The notes: generated by a model from the letters alone, not told the origin. Counted from the stretch's first letter, positions 1-5,291 are shown. The stretch: DNA of 5,291 nucleotides from Chloroflexota bacterium (GCA_003694775.1 RFJV01000154.1:1-5291); one strand, 5' to 3'. Made by a program: numbers and translations.

Positions 1-7
1 GATTGAT

Positions 8-2581
8 ATGCGATTAACCAAAACCCAAACCGCCCTGTTTACGGCATTGCTGGCCGGCAATGCCGTTGTTTTGTTCGCCCCCCTCCCCTGGAACGGGCTG
101 AGATACCCCGCCGCCTTTCTGCTGACCTTCATCCTGCCCGGCTGGGCCTGGCTGGCGGCTTTTGACTGGCTGGATACCCGGCAGGCCATCGAGCGCGCCG
201 TCCTGATTCCCGGCCTCTCCAGCCTGCTGTCTGCCGTGGCCCTTCTGCTGGCATTGCTGACCCCCGGCCCCTTCACCGAAACACCCGTGCTGGTCGCCCT
301 GAACCTGGTCACACTGGCGGGGCTGGCGGTGCAGTTCGTTCGCCGCACCGCAGATGACGGTCTGGCCTTGCAGTGGCCCAGCCGCCGGGTTCTGCTGATT
401 CTGCTGGCTATCCTGGCCGTGGCCGCAGTCACCCGGCTGACCCGCCTGGGCTACGCCGAGTTTCACGAGGATGAGCTGGAAAACATGCGCCTGATTGTCC
501 GGGCCTACAAGGGCGAGGAATACGCCCCCTTCCTGGACAGCAAAGGCCCTATCCACTGGCTCCTGCCGGCGGCGATGTGGTTCCTCCACGGCTGGGTCAA
601 TGAGGCCGTGGCCCGCACCCCCGTGGCCCTGACCAGCCTTCTGCTCATCCCGGCCATCTACGCCCTGGGCCGGCGAATGAGCAACCGGGACTCCATCGGC
701 TTGCTGGCCGCGGGATTTGTGGCTGTCAACGGCTTTTTTGTGGCCTACGCCCGCCACGTTGAAAACCAGAGCCTCATTGTCTTCTGGGGCGTGCTGGCTA
801 TGTGGCTGGCCTATCGCTTTTACCGGGAGCAGGCCGACCACCTCCTGCCGTGGGTTGGGCTGGCCCTGGCGGTCGGTCTGATTGCCCACCCCGACGTTCT
901 GCTCTACCTGCCGGTGTTTGGCTGGTTTATCGGTCTGGTGGTCTGGCAAAGCCGCGACGAGAGGCCGCAACTGCGGCGCTGGCTGGTCCTGGCCGCGGCC
1001 CTGTTTGCCGGGCTGACCGCGCTGTTCTACATCCCCTACATCAACGACCCCAACATCCGGCTGGTCATGCAGTATTTCGAATCCGACCGGGTCGGCGCGT
1101 CGCTCCTGTACAACCGCATGCCCAACCTGTTCGACCAGGACAAGCTGTACTCCACCCGCTACCACGCCCCCCTGCTGGTGGCCCTCCTGCTCTGGCTGAC
1201 CGGCCGTCACCTGGCCGGCTGGAGCCGGCGCGGGCCGGTCATCCTGGCGGTGCTGGCCGGCTGGATGGCGGCGACCCTGGCCTGGCCCGACGCCTGGGCC
1301 GTGGGCCGGTGGAACATCGCCTTTATCCCTTATGCCCTGCTGACCCTGCTGGTGGTTTTCCTGCCCGGCCCCGGCCTGGAAGTCAAGGTGCTGTACCTGT
1401 GGCTGATGGTCCCCATCGGCGCGCTGGAATTTCTGGCCAAGGACGCCGCGGACCACATCCAGATTGCCTACCCGGCCTGGGCCTTGCTGGCGGCCATTGC
1501 CCTGCGCGACCTGTGGGCCTGGCTCAACCACCAGCCCGACCTGCTGGCCCCGCGGCTCATGCCCCGCCCGGCCCGGCAGGTCAACCTGACCCCCGCACTG
1601 GCGACCGGCCTCAAAACCGGCCTGGTGCTCCTGCTGACCGCGGTCGCCGGGCTGATTCTGGCCTACCAGTACCTTACCTTCGACGCCACGGTGTGGACCT
1701 ACTGGCAGGCCAAACGCGACGCGGAAACCAACCCCCGCTCTATCTACACCCGGCTGTACGGCGGCATCCAGCGCCCGCGGAAGATTTTTTCCAACCCCCG
1801 GCTGGGCGGCTGGAAGGTAGTCGGCTACCTGTGGGAGACCGGCGTCCTGCACGGCGACTTCCGCAGTATCAACGAGTCCTTTGCCGTGCCCATCTGGTAC
1901 ACCTTCCAGACCCCCCGTTCCTGCTACGAAGACCCGCAGAACTACTGGGTTCGCCGCGACTGGGACGAATGGCCCGACGAGGAGCAGAAAGTGGTGGAGG
2001 CCGGCTATACGCTGACCCGCGTCGTGCTGGTGGACGGACAGCCCAAGCTCCACCTGTATGAAAAGGACGCGCCGGCTCGCCAGCCAGAAATGCTGAACCT
2101 GCCGGACTTTATCCGCCCGTTTGACCTGCTGGCAACGCCGGCCCGCTTTGCCCGGCCCGACCCCATCGCCACCCCCACCGCCTTCAGTTTTGGCGACCGG
2201 CTTCTGCTTCGCGGCTACACCCTGCCCACCGCCACCGCCCACCCCGGCGACCGCATCCCGCTGACGGTTTACTGGGAAGCCCTGTCGCCGATGGAGGTAC
2301 GCTACCGGGGGTTTGTCCACCTGGTTGGCCCGGACGGCACGCTCCGGGGTCAGCACGACGACGACCCGGCCTGCCGCCTGCTGACCACCGACATGCGGCC
2401 CGGACAGCAATCCTCGCGGCAGTTTCGCCTCCCTGTTGCCGGGGACGCGCCGCCGGGCGAGTACACCATCGTCTTTGGCCTGTACCACCCCGACACCCTG
2501 GAACGCCTGCCCATCACCGACCAAACCACCGGCCAAACCATCGGCGACAGTTTGATTTTGGGGCAGGTGAGGATAGAATAA
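8..2581 (+). CDS. GT39/ArnT-like multi-pass membrane glycosyltransferase with C-terminal beta-sandwich
   Basis: This 857-residue integral membrane protein probably transfers a sugar from a polyprenyl-phosphate donor on the outer face of the membrane, as in the GT-C/PMT superfamily. Residues about 1-110 hold several hydrophobic segments and a FILPGW motif reminiscent of DUF1616-type N-termini. A GT-C core follows: a membrane segment near 126-143, then a first outer loop with the acidic cluster HEDE (153-156), where ArnT/PMT enzymes carry their catalytic acid, then DSKGP (177-181) at the place of the family's KPP-type motif. Further membrane segments run to a last one near 535-558. Residues 559-857 are soluble and presumably external; 726-857 reads as a beta-sandwich (YWEAL, FVHLVGPDG, PPGEYTIVFGLY). 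The start is the first ATG in the window; the frame is open to the window edge, so an upstream start cannot be excluded. It ends with tandem stops TAA TAG. Acceptor and donor cannot be read from sequence. No terminator separates it from the deacetylase gene. Family assignment is firm; exact role is unknown. Confidence 0.85.
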   Translation: MRLTKTQTALFTALLAGNAVVLFAPLPWNGLRYPAAFLLTFILPGWAWLAAFDWLDTRQAIERAVLIPGLSSLLSAVALLLALLTPGPFTETPVLVALNLVTLAGLAVQFVRRTADDGLALQWPSRRVLLILLAILAVAAVTRLTRLGYAEFHEDELENMRLIVRAYKGEEYAPFLDSKGPIHWLLPAAMWFLHGWVNEAVARTPVALTSLLLIPAIYALGRRMSNRDSIGLLAAGFVAVNGFFVAYARHVENQSLIVFWGVLAMWLAYRFYREQADHLLPWVGLALAVGLIAHPDVLLYLPVFGWFIGLVVWQSRDERPQLRRWLVLAAALFAGLTALFYIPYINDPNIRLVMQYFESDRVGASLLYNRMPNLFDQDKLYSTRYHAPLLVALLLWLTGRHLAGWSRRGPVILAVLAGWMAATLAWPDAWAVGRWNIAFIPYALLTLLVVFLPGPGLEVKVLYLWLMVPIGALEFLAKDAADHIQIAYPAWALLAAIALRDLWAWLNHQPDLLAPRLMPRPARQVNLTPALATGLKTGLVLLLTAVAGLILAYQYLTFDATVWTYWQAKRDAETNPRSIYTRLYGGIQRPRKIFSNPRLGGWKVVGYLWETGVLHGDFRSINESFAVPIWYTFQTPRSCYEDPQNYWVRRDWDEWPDEEQKVVEAGYTLTRVVLVDGQPKLHLYEKDAPARQPEMLNLPDFIRPFDLLATPARFARPDPIATPTAFSFGDRLLLRGYTLPTATAHPGDRIPLTVYWEALSPMEVRYRGFVHLVGPDGTLRGQHDDDPACRLLTTDMRPGQQSSRQFRLPVAGDAPPGEYTIVFGLYHPDTLERLPITDQTTGQTIGDSLILGQVRIE

Positions 2582-2583
2582 TA

Positions 2584-2622
2584 GAGATTGGAGATTAAAA
2601 CTCACCAACTCACTAACTCACA
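2584..2622. repeat. Two adjacent short tandem repeats (7-nt unit x2, 8-nt unit x3)
   Basis: The gap before the deacetylase gene holds two copies of a 7-base unit (GAGATTG at 2584-2590, GAGATTA at 2591-2597) followed by three copies of an 8-base unit (AACTCACC 2599-2606, AACTCACT 2607-2614, AACTCACA 2615-2622), the last base of each unit differing. The repeats begin on the last base of the second stop codon of the glycosyltransferase and end where the ribosome-binding site begins, so they fill the gap almost completely. They resemble the short tandemly repeated sequences found between genes in some cyanobacteria. Function is unknown. Confidence 0.75.
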
Positions 2623-2627
2623 AAGGA
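2622..2627 (+). promoter_or_regulatory. Ribosome-binding site of the PIG-L deacetylase
   Basis: AAAGGA lies 5 nt before the ATG at 2633. It supports this ATG over the in-frame TTG at 2588, which would add 15 residues encoded by the tandem repeats. Confidence 0.7.
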
Positions 2628-2632
2628 AACCA

Positions 2633-3451
2633 ATGACAGACAAGCTATCTCTGGTAGCGATATTTGCCCACCCCGACGACGAAGCCTTTGGCACCGGCGG
2701 CACGCTGGCCCGCTATGCCGCCGAAGGGGTTGACGTACACCTGGTAACCGCCACCCGTGGCGAGGCGGGTCAGATTGCCAACCCCAACATCGTCCCCGAC
2801 CGGCCAATGGGCGACCTGCGGGAGGCCGAACTGCGTAATGCCTGCCGTTATTTTGGCGTCAAGGAACTGCACCTGCTGGGATACATCGACGGGCAAACCA
2901 CCATCGCCCCCCAGCAGGAAGCGGTATACAAAATCGTCCGCCTTCTGCGGCAGATTCGCCCGCAGGTGGTCATCTCTTTTGGGCCGGACGGCATTTACGG
3001 CCACTACGACCACCTGGCCGTGCATCGCTGGGCCTGCGCCGCGGTGCAGTTGGCCGCCGACGAGGAACGCTGGCCCGAAGCCGGCCTGCCCTACCGTGTT
3101 CCCAAATTCTACTACCGGGCCATGTTCGCCGAACAGGTGGCGCTGGTGGAGCGGGTCAACGGTCACAGCTACGTGCTGATGGAAGGTATTCCCTTTCCCT
3201 TTGTGGGCTACGCGCCGGAGCAAATTACCACCGTGATAGATGTGCGCCAATACGTCCAGGCCAAACTAAACGGCATCCGCTGTCATGCCAGCCAGCTCAA
3301 CCCTATGCATCCCTACCTGCAAGATGAGTTCGACCCGCTGATGGAGGAATGGTTCTTCCGCGAGGCGTACATTTTGGCCCAAAACAACCTGGATGGCTAC
3401 AGCCTTCCGCCCGGAGAAAAAGAAACCGACCTGTTTGCCGGAATCAGGTGA
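2633..3451 (+). CDS. PIG-L/LmbE family zinc-dependent N-deacetylase
   Basis: This 272-residue cytoplasmic enzyme belongs to the PIG-L/LmbE family, which removes the N-acetyl group from GlcNAc-type sugars (GlcNAc-phosphatidylinositol, mycothiol and bacillithiol precursors, and other glycosides). The first signature AHPDDE sits at 12-17, so H13 and D16 are predicted zinc ligands and D15 the general base, with the same numbering as MshB. The second motif GHYDH (123-127) supplies the third ligand H127, with H124 and D126 nearby. TRGEAG (41-46), the LREAELRNA helix (62-70) and the C-terminal HASQ motif (218-221) are also typical of the family. All key residues are present and the length is usual, so it should be active. 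There is no signal peptide. It lies 51 nt after the membrane glycosyltransferase and 3 nt before the next gene, suggesting co-transcription. The substrate is unknown; thiol biosynthesis (BshB/MshB-like) and glycolipid deacetylation are both possible, the neighbour favouring the latter. Confidence 0.93.
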   Translation: MTDKLSLVAIFAHPDDEAFGTGGTLARYAAEGVDVHLVTATRGEAGQIANPNIVPDRPMGDLREAELRNACRYFGVKELHLLGYIDGQTTIAPQQEAVYKIVRLLRQIRPQVVISFGPDGIYGHYDHLAVHRWACAAVQLAADEERWPEAGLPYRVPKFYYRAMFAEQVALVERVNGHSYVLMEGIPFPFVGYAPEQITTVIDVRQYVQAKLNGIRCHASQLNPMHPYLQDEFDPLMEEWFFREAYILAQNNLDGYSLPPGEKETDLFAGIR

Positions 3452-3454
3452 AAA

Positions 3455-3892
3455 ATGAAGCCACAATCGATACCCATATTAACCCAGCACAACAAAATTC
3501 AGCTGGAGCGGCTGGCCTACCTGCAGGAATACAGCCGCCAGACCGATAGCCCTCGTTTCAAACTGGCACTGAGCCAGCTTATTGAAGATGCAGAAGAAGC
3601 CATCGCTCGCGTCTCCAGCCAGCTCCGGCGGCTGGACGCCTCGCCGGGACAGGTCGAAAAAGAAACTTCCCGCCAGCTTCTCCAGCAAGCCCGCGCCCGC
3701 CGCGGCCAGGCGGCCCAGATGAAGTTCGTCCGGCAGGGGCTGGTCCTCCTGCTGGAGTGGTACGACACGCACAGCCGCCAGCTCCAGGACGACCCGGACA
3801 GCCAGGCTATCCTGACCGCCCTGGCAGAACAAACCCGCTGGCGGCTGAATCGCTTTGATAACCTGCTCCAGGAACTGAAGGTTTCCCCCTGA
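3455..3892 (+). CDS. Conserved-looking all-helical protein of unknown function with internal duplication
   Basis: I do not recognise this 145-residue protein. It has no signal peptide or membrane segment and is rich in Q, R, L and E, predicting four amphipathic helices near 11-29, 33-61, 67-108 and 114-142. The halves appear duplicated: residues 17-64 align with 97-145 with one inserted residue. Both share SRQ (27-29 and 107-109), then Pro, Leu, Leu, Glu, Arg, Leu, Leu and a final SP at a constant offset of 81 (33/114, 39/120, 42/123, 44/125, 52/133, 57/138, 60/141, 63-64/144-145). A four-helix bundle built from two hairpins is the natural reading. No EXXH or other clear di-metal ligand set is visible, so a ferritin-like enzyme is not supported. 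The ATG is 3 nt after the deacetylase stop with only a weak AGGTG upstream, so translation is probably coupled to that gene. Coding is supported by tight spacing and a plausible amphipathic pattern. Confidence 0.75.
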   Translation: MKPQSIPILTQHNKIQLERLAYLQEYSRQTDSPRFKLALSQLIEDAEEAIARVSSQLRRLDASPGQVEKETSRQLLQQARARRGQAAQMKFVRQGLVLLLEWYDTHSRQLQDDPDSQAILTALAEQTRWRLNRFDNLLQELKVSP

Positions 3893-3912
3893 GTTGACGT
3901 ATCAAAGATAAA

Positions 3913-3964
3913 TCCGCGGAAAACCGGGCCGCCTGTTATCCAGCCGCCGGCCCAAAGACCGGTC
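3913..3964. other. Cluster of three GC-rich palindromes after the helical-protein gene
   Basis: Within 52 nt lie the perfect 8-base palindrome TCCGCGGA (3913-3920), an inverted repeat GGGCCG/CGGCCC (3926-3931 with 3948-3953, with CTG/CAG inside able to add three pairs), and the perfect 8-base palindrome GACCGGTC (3957-3964). No T-tract follows, so this is not a standard intrinsic terminator. It may protect the 3' end of the upstream mRNA, act as a weak stop, or be a protein-binding site. Confidence 0.4.
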
Positions 3965-3985
3965 ATTCCACGGCCAGCAGAATAT

Positions 3986-4013
3986 TTGCCAAACTGGAAG
4001 GTTCGGGTATACT
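3986..4013 (+). promoter_or_regulatory. Predicted sigma70-type promoter upstream of greA
   Basis: TTGCCA (3986-3991, five of six consensus bases) and TATACT (4008-4013, five of six) are separated by 16 nt, predicting a start near 4020. This is the best promoter match in the 294-nt gap. It points toward greA, but an intrinsic terminator at 4046-4077 lies inside the resulting leader. Confidence 0.55.
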
Positions 4014-4045
4014 ATAGAACGCTTGGACGCATCCCGCCCGGAAAT

Positions 4046-4077
4046 GAGACCCGAACAGGTCTCTATTTTTTATTTTT
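4046..4077 (+). terminator. Intrinsic terminator in the greA upstream region
   Basis: GAGACC (4046-4051) pairs with GGTCTC (4058-4063) around the six-base loop CGAACA, followed by a T-rich tail (4064-4077, twelve T and two A). The stem is short at 6 bp but the tail is strong. It may end the upstream three-gene operon, or act as an attenuator on transcripts that start near 4020. Confidence 0.65.
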
Positions 4078-4090
4078 GTGCGGCCGTAGG

Positions 4091-4106
4091 GAGAAAGTAA
4101 TTTCTC
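4091..4106 (+). other. GNRA-capped hairpin in the greA leader
   Basis: GAGAAA (4091-4096) and TTTCTC (4101-4106) are perfect complements around GTAA, which as RNA is a GUAA tetraloop of the stable GNRA class. It lies about 80 nt before the greA start and has no T-tract. It could stabilise the 5' end of the mRNA or take part in leader folding. Confidence 0.4.
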
Positions 4107-4132
4107 ATTGCTTCAGGTAGAAAACATATTAT
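4101..4132 (+). promoter_or_regulatory. Weak alternative greA promoter
   Basis: A TATTAT box (4127-4132, five of six -10 consensus bases) sits in the AT-rich stretch before greA, downstream of the terminator. Possible -35 boxes are poor: TTTCTC at 4101-4106 is 20 nt away and TTGCTT at 4108-4113 only 13 nt away. It is listed because greA would need a promoter here if the terminator fully blocks the upstream one. Confidence 0.2.
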
Positions 4133-4166
4133 TTGCTTCACAATGATTCAAGGAAAGAAGCGTTGT

Positions 4167-4179
4167 GGAGGCAGGGAAG
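4167..4179 (+). promoter_or_regulatory. greA ribosome-binding region
   Basis: GGGAAG (4174-4179) lies 7 nt before the greA ATG at 4187, a normal spacing but a weak match. A better core, GGAGG (4167-4171), lies 15 nt away, which is unusually far. Either may serve; family alignment still fixes the start at 4187. Confidence 0.45.
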
Positions 4180-4186
4180 TACTATC

Positions 4187-4654
4187 ATGGCAGAAAAACC
4201 TGTATACTTAACAATCGAAGGTAAAAAGAAGTTAGAAGAAGAACTGGAATATCTGATTAATGTTCGTCGCCGCGAAGTGGCCGAGGCAATTCGTTCCGCC
4301 AAAGAAGAGGGCGACCTGAGCGAAAACTCCGCCTACGACGAAGCCAAGCTGAGCCAGAGCTTTGTGGAAGGCCGCATCCAGACCATCCAGGCCCAGCTAA
4401 TGAACGCGGTCATCATCGAAAAGAACGGCCAGTCCGACGAAGTCCACCTGGGCTGTAAAGTGACGGTGGAAGAGGAAGGTATGGGCCAGGAAACCTACGA
4501 AATCGTGGGTTCTGCCGAGGCCGACCCCACGGAAGGCCGGATTTCTAACGAGTCTCCCATTGGCAAAGCCCTGCTGGGGGCTAAAGTTGGCGACGTGGTG
4601 CAGGTAGACACCCCCGGCGGCCAGATTGCCTTTAAGGTTATCAAGATTGAGTAA
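4187..4654 (+). CDS. greA: Transcription elongation factor GreA
   Basis: GreA binds the secondary channel of RNA polymerase and triggers cleavage of the nascent RNA in backtracked complexes, freeing stalled polymerase. The protein is 155 residues, close to the usual 158. Residues about 1-77 form the antiparallel coiled coil, with the tip motif [11 protein letters not shown] (40-50) carrying the catalytic acids D43 and E46, equivalent to E. coli D41 and E44. Residues about 80-155 form the FKBP-like domain that docks on polymerase, including [14 protein letters not shown] and the [13 protein letters not shown] tail. The ATG at 4187 is chosen because MAEKPVYLT matches the family N-terminus; the in-frame TTG at 4133 would add 18 unrelated residues. 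The first 74 bases are only about 31% GC, against about 62% in the next 60. A strong terminator follows the gene, and lysS lies 89 nt downstream, an adjacency also seen in other bacterial lineages. Confidence 0.97.
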   Translation: MAEKPVYLTIEGKKKLEEELEYLINVRRREVAEAIRSAKEEGDLSENSAYDEAKLSQSFVEGRIQTIQAQLMNAVIIEKNGQSDEVHLGCKVTVEEEGMGQETYEIVGSAEADPTEGRISNESPIGKALLGAKVGDVVQVDTPGGQIAFKVIKIE

Positions 4655-4663
4655 GCGTTCAGC

Positions 4664-4693
4664 TTGCGTCAATGGGTGAAACTAAGGCATAAT
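4664..4693 (+). promoter_or_regulatory. Candidate lysS promoter overlapping the greA terminator
   Basis: CATAAT (4688-4693, five of six -10 consensus bases) is preceded at 18 nt by TTGCGT (4664-4669, three of six). The predicted start near 4700 falls inside the left arm of the terminator hairpin, so the transcript would lack most of that arm and escape termination. The weak -35 keeps confidence low. Confidence 0.35.
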
Positions 4694-4728
4694 AAGCGGG
4701 GTGGTCAAACGCCCCGCTTTTATTTTTT
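4694..4728 (+). terminator. Intrinsic terminator between greA and lysS
   Basis: AAGCGGGG (4694-4701) pairs perfectly with CCCCGCTT (4712-4719); a U-G and a G-C pair can extend the stem inward to leave the loop GTCAAA. A tract of eight T and one A (4720-4728) follows. This is a convincing rho-independent terminator for greA. It ends only 15 nt before the lysS start codon. Confidence 0.85.
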
Positions 4729-4732
4729 GTTC

Positions 4733-4736
4733 GGAG
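4733..4736 (+). promoter_or_regulatory. lysS ribosome-binding site
   Basis: GGAG lies 7 nt before the ATG at 4744. It sits just outside the terminator's T-tract, so the hairpin does not cover it. Confidence 0.65.
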
Positions 4737-4743
4737 AACGGTA

Positions 4744-5291
4744 ATGGAACAGGACCTCAGCTTTTTTCTCAATTTTGGTGAACAGGTAGAACAGCGGCTG
4801 AACAAACTGCAGTATTTTGCTGAGCACGGCCAGCCGCCCTACCCGCCGCGTATCATCCGCAATCACAGCACCGCAGAAGCTATCCGGTTGTATGAAGAGG
4901 CCGAAGCCGCTCACCCCCCGGAAAGCGAAGAAAAACCGGCAGTGAAGGTGCAGGTGGCCGGACGGCTGGTCGCCGTGCGGCACATGGGCAAGAGCACCTT
5001 TGCCCACATCCAGGACGGACGCGGGCGGCTCCAGCTTTACTTCAAAAAGAACGACCTGGGCGACGAGCTGTACCAGCAGTTCCTCAAACAGTTCGACCTG
5101 GGCGATTTTATCGCCGCGCAGGGCTGGATGTTCCGCACCCGCACCGGTGAAGTGACCGTCCACGTAGAAAGCTACCAGCTGGCGGCCAAGGCTATCCACC
5201 CCCTGCCGGAAAAATGGCACGGCCTGAAAGATACAGAAATTCGCTACCGCCAGCGCTACCTGGACCTGCTGGCAAACCCGGAAGTACGCGA
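4744..5291 (+). CDS. lysS: Lysyl-tRNA synthetase, class II, N-terminal part (cut by window end)
   Basis: LysS charges tRNA-Lys with lysine using ATP. The window holds 182 codons and two further bases of a gene normally about 500 codons long, so it is partial only because of the window edge. An N-terminal helix (about 10-30, with EQRLNKLQYFAEHGQPPYPP) leads to the OB-fold anticodon-binding domain (about 68-150), with VAGRLVAVRHMGKSTFAHIQ and the DGRGRLQLYF strands. The linker PLPEKWHGLKD (153-163) and RYRQRYLDLL (167-176) mark entry into the class II catalytic core, near motif 1; motifs 2 and 3 lie beyond the window. The OB-fold and RYRQRYLDL signature distinguish it from class I LysK and from AspS/AsnS. 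The ATG at 4744 has a well-placed GGAG. Its transcription must come from a promoter overlapping the greA terminator or from readthrough. Confidence 0.96.
   Translation, partial: MEQDLSFFLNFGEQVEQRLNKLQYFAEHGQPPYPPRIIRNHSTAEAIRLYEEAEAAHPPESEEKPAVKVQVAGRLVAVRHMGKSTFAHIQDGRGRLQLYFKKNDLGDELYQQFLKQFDLGDFIAAQGWMFRTRTGEVTVHVESYQLAAKAIHPLPEKWHGLKDTEIRYRQRYLDLLANPEVR

Noticed and set aside
802..2061. 419-codon + strand open frame in another phase inside the glycosyltransferase gene
   Set aside because: The product is rich in P, R, G and A with no recognisable domain; it is an out-of-frame shadow of the real gene.
14..2608. 864-codon open frame on the - strand opposite almost the whole glycosyltransferase gene
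   Set aside because: Its translation is dominated by G, Q, P and V with no domain pattern, as expected for the complement of a GC-rich gene with few antisense stops. The + strand protein has clear membrane and GT-C features.
2588..2632. Upstream TTG start for the deacetylase, adding 15 residues
   Set aside because: The extension is encoded by the tandem repeats, and the ATG at 2633 has AAAGGA at good spacing and fits the family N-terminus.
4000..4008. GGTTCGGGT resembling a tRNA T-loop
   Set aside because: No acceptor stem, anticodon arm or CCA end can be placed around it; the bases overlap a promoter -10 region instead.
4133..4186. Upstream TTG start for GreA, adding 18 residues
   Set aside because: GreA proteins begin at the [13 protein letters not shown] segment; the extension matches nothing in the family and has no ribosome-binding site.
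4143..4211. 22-codon ATG reading frame overlapping the greA start in another phase, a possible leader peptide
   Set aside because: No Shine-Dalgarno sequence precedes it, and there is no codon run suggesting attenuation by a leader peptide.
4720..5220. 166-codon - strand open frame opposite lysS
   Set aside because: It is antisense to an unmistakable lysyl-tRNA synthetase, has no recognisable domain, and its C-terminal end runs into the terminator region.
1..5291. CRISPR array, insertion sequence, attachment site or other mobile element
   Set aside because: No long direct repeats with spacers, transposase-like protein, terminal inverted repeats or tRNA-end duplication were seen. The only tandem repeats are the short ones at 2584-2622.

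Overview
The window looks like a chromosomal stretch from a GC-rich bacterium, most likely a member of the Chloroflexota (Anaerolineae/Caldilineae-like). This is an inference. It rests on the large GT39-type membrane protein with a C-terminal beta-sandwich of a style common in that phylum, the PIG-L deacetylase beside it, and the general sequence character. No rRNA, tRNA or marker gene settles the taxonomy. All supported genes lie on the + strand. No mobile element, CRISPR array or RNA gene was recognised.

Left half (1-3892): three closely spaced genes probably form one transcription unit. The first is an 857-residue multi-pass membrane glycosyltransferase of the ArnT/PMT superfamily (8-2581). 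After a 51-nt gap holding two short tandem repeats comes a zinc-dependent PIG-L/LmbE-family N-deacetylase (2633-3451). Three bases later begins a 145-residue all-helical protein of unknown function (3455-3892), whose two halves look like copies of the same helical hairpin. The first two suggest glycan or glycolipid assembly; the third has no assignable role.

Middle (3893-4186): a 294-nt non-coding stretch separates the two gene groups. It holds three GC-rich palindromes, a good sigma70-type promoter (TTGCCA-N16-TATACT), an intrinsic terminator about 25 nt downstream of the predicted start site, a GNRA-capped hairpin, and then the greA ribosome-binding region. A promoter followed at once by a terminator suggests either an attenuated greA leader that releases a short RNA, or a terminator for the upstream operon with greA driven from a weaker downstream promoter.

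Right part (4187-5291): greA (transcript cleavage factor, complete) and the first 182 codons of lysS (class II lysyl-tRNA synthetase, cut by the window edge). They are separated by a strong intrinsic terminator ending only about 15 nt before the lysS start. A promoter-like pair lies just before the terminator, so a lysS transcript could begin inside the left arm of the hairpin and escape termination.

No clearly new multi-gene system is visible. The points most worth a second look are the control regions around greA and lysS, the duplicated helical protein, and the 7-nt/8-nt tandem repeats before the deacetylase gene.
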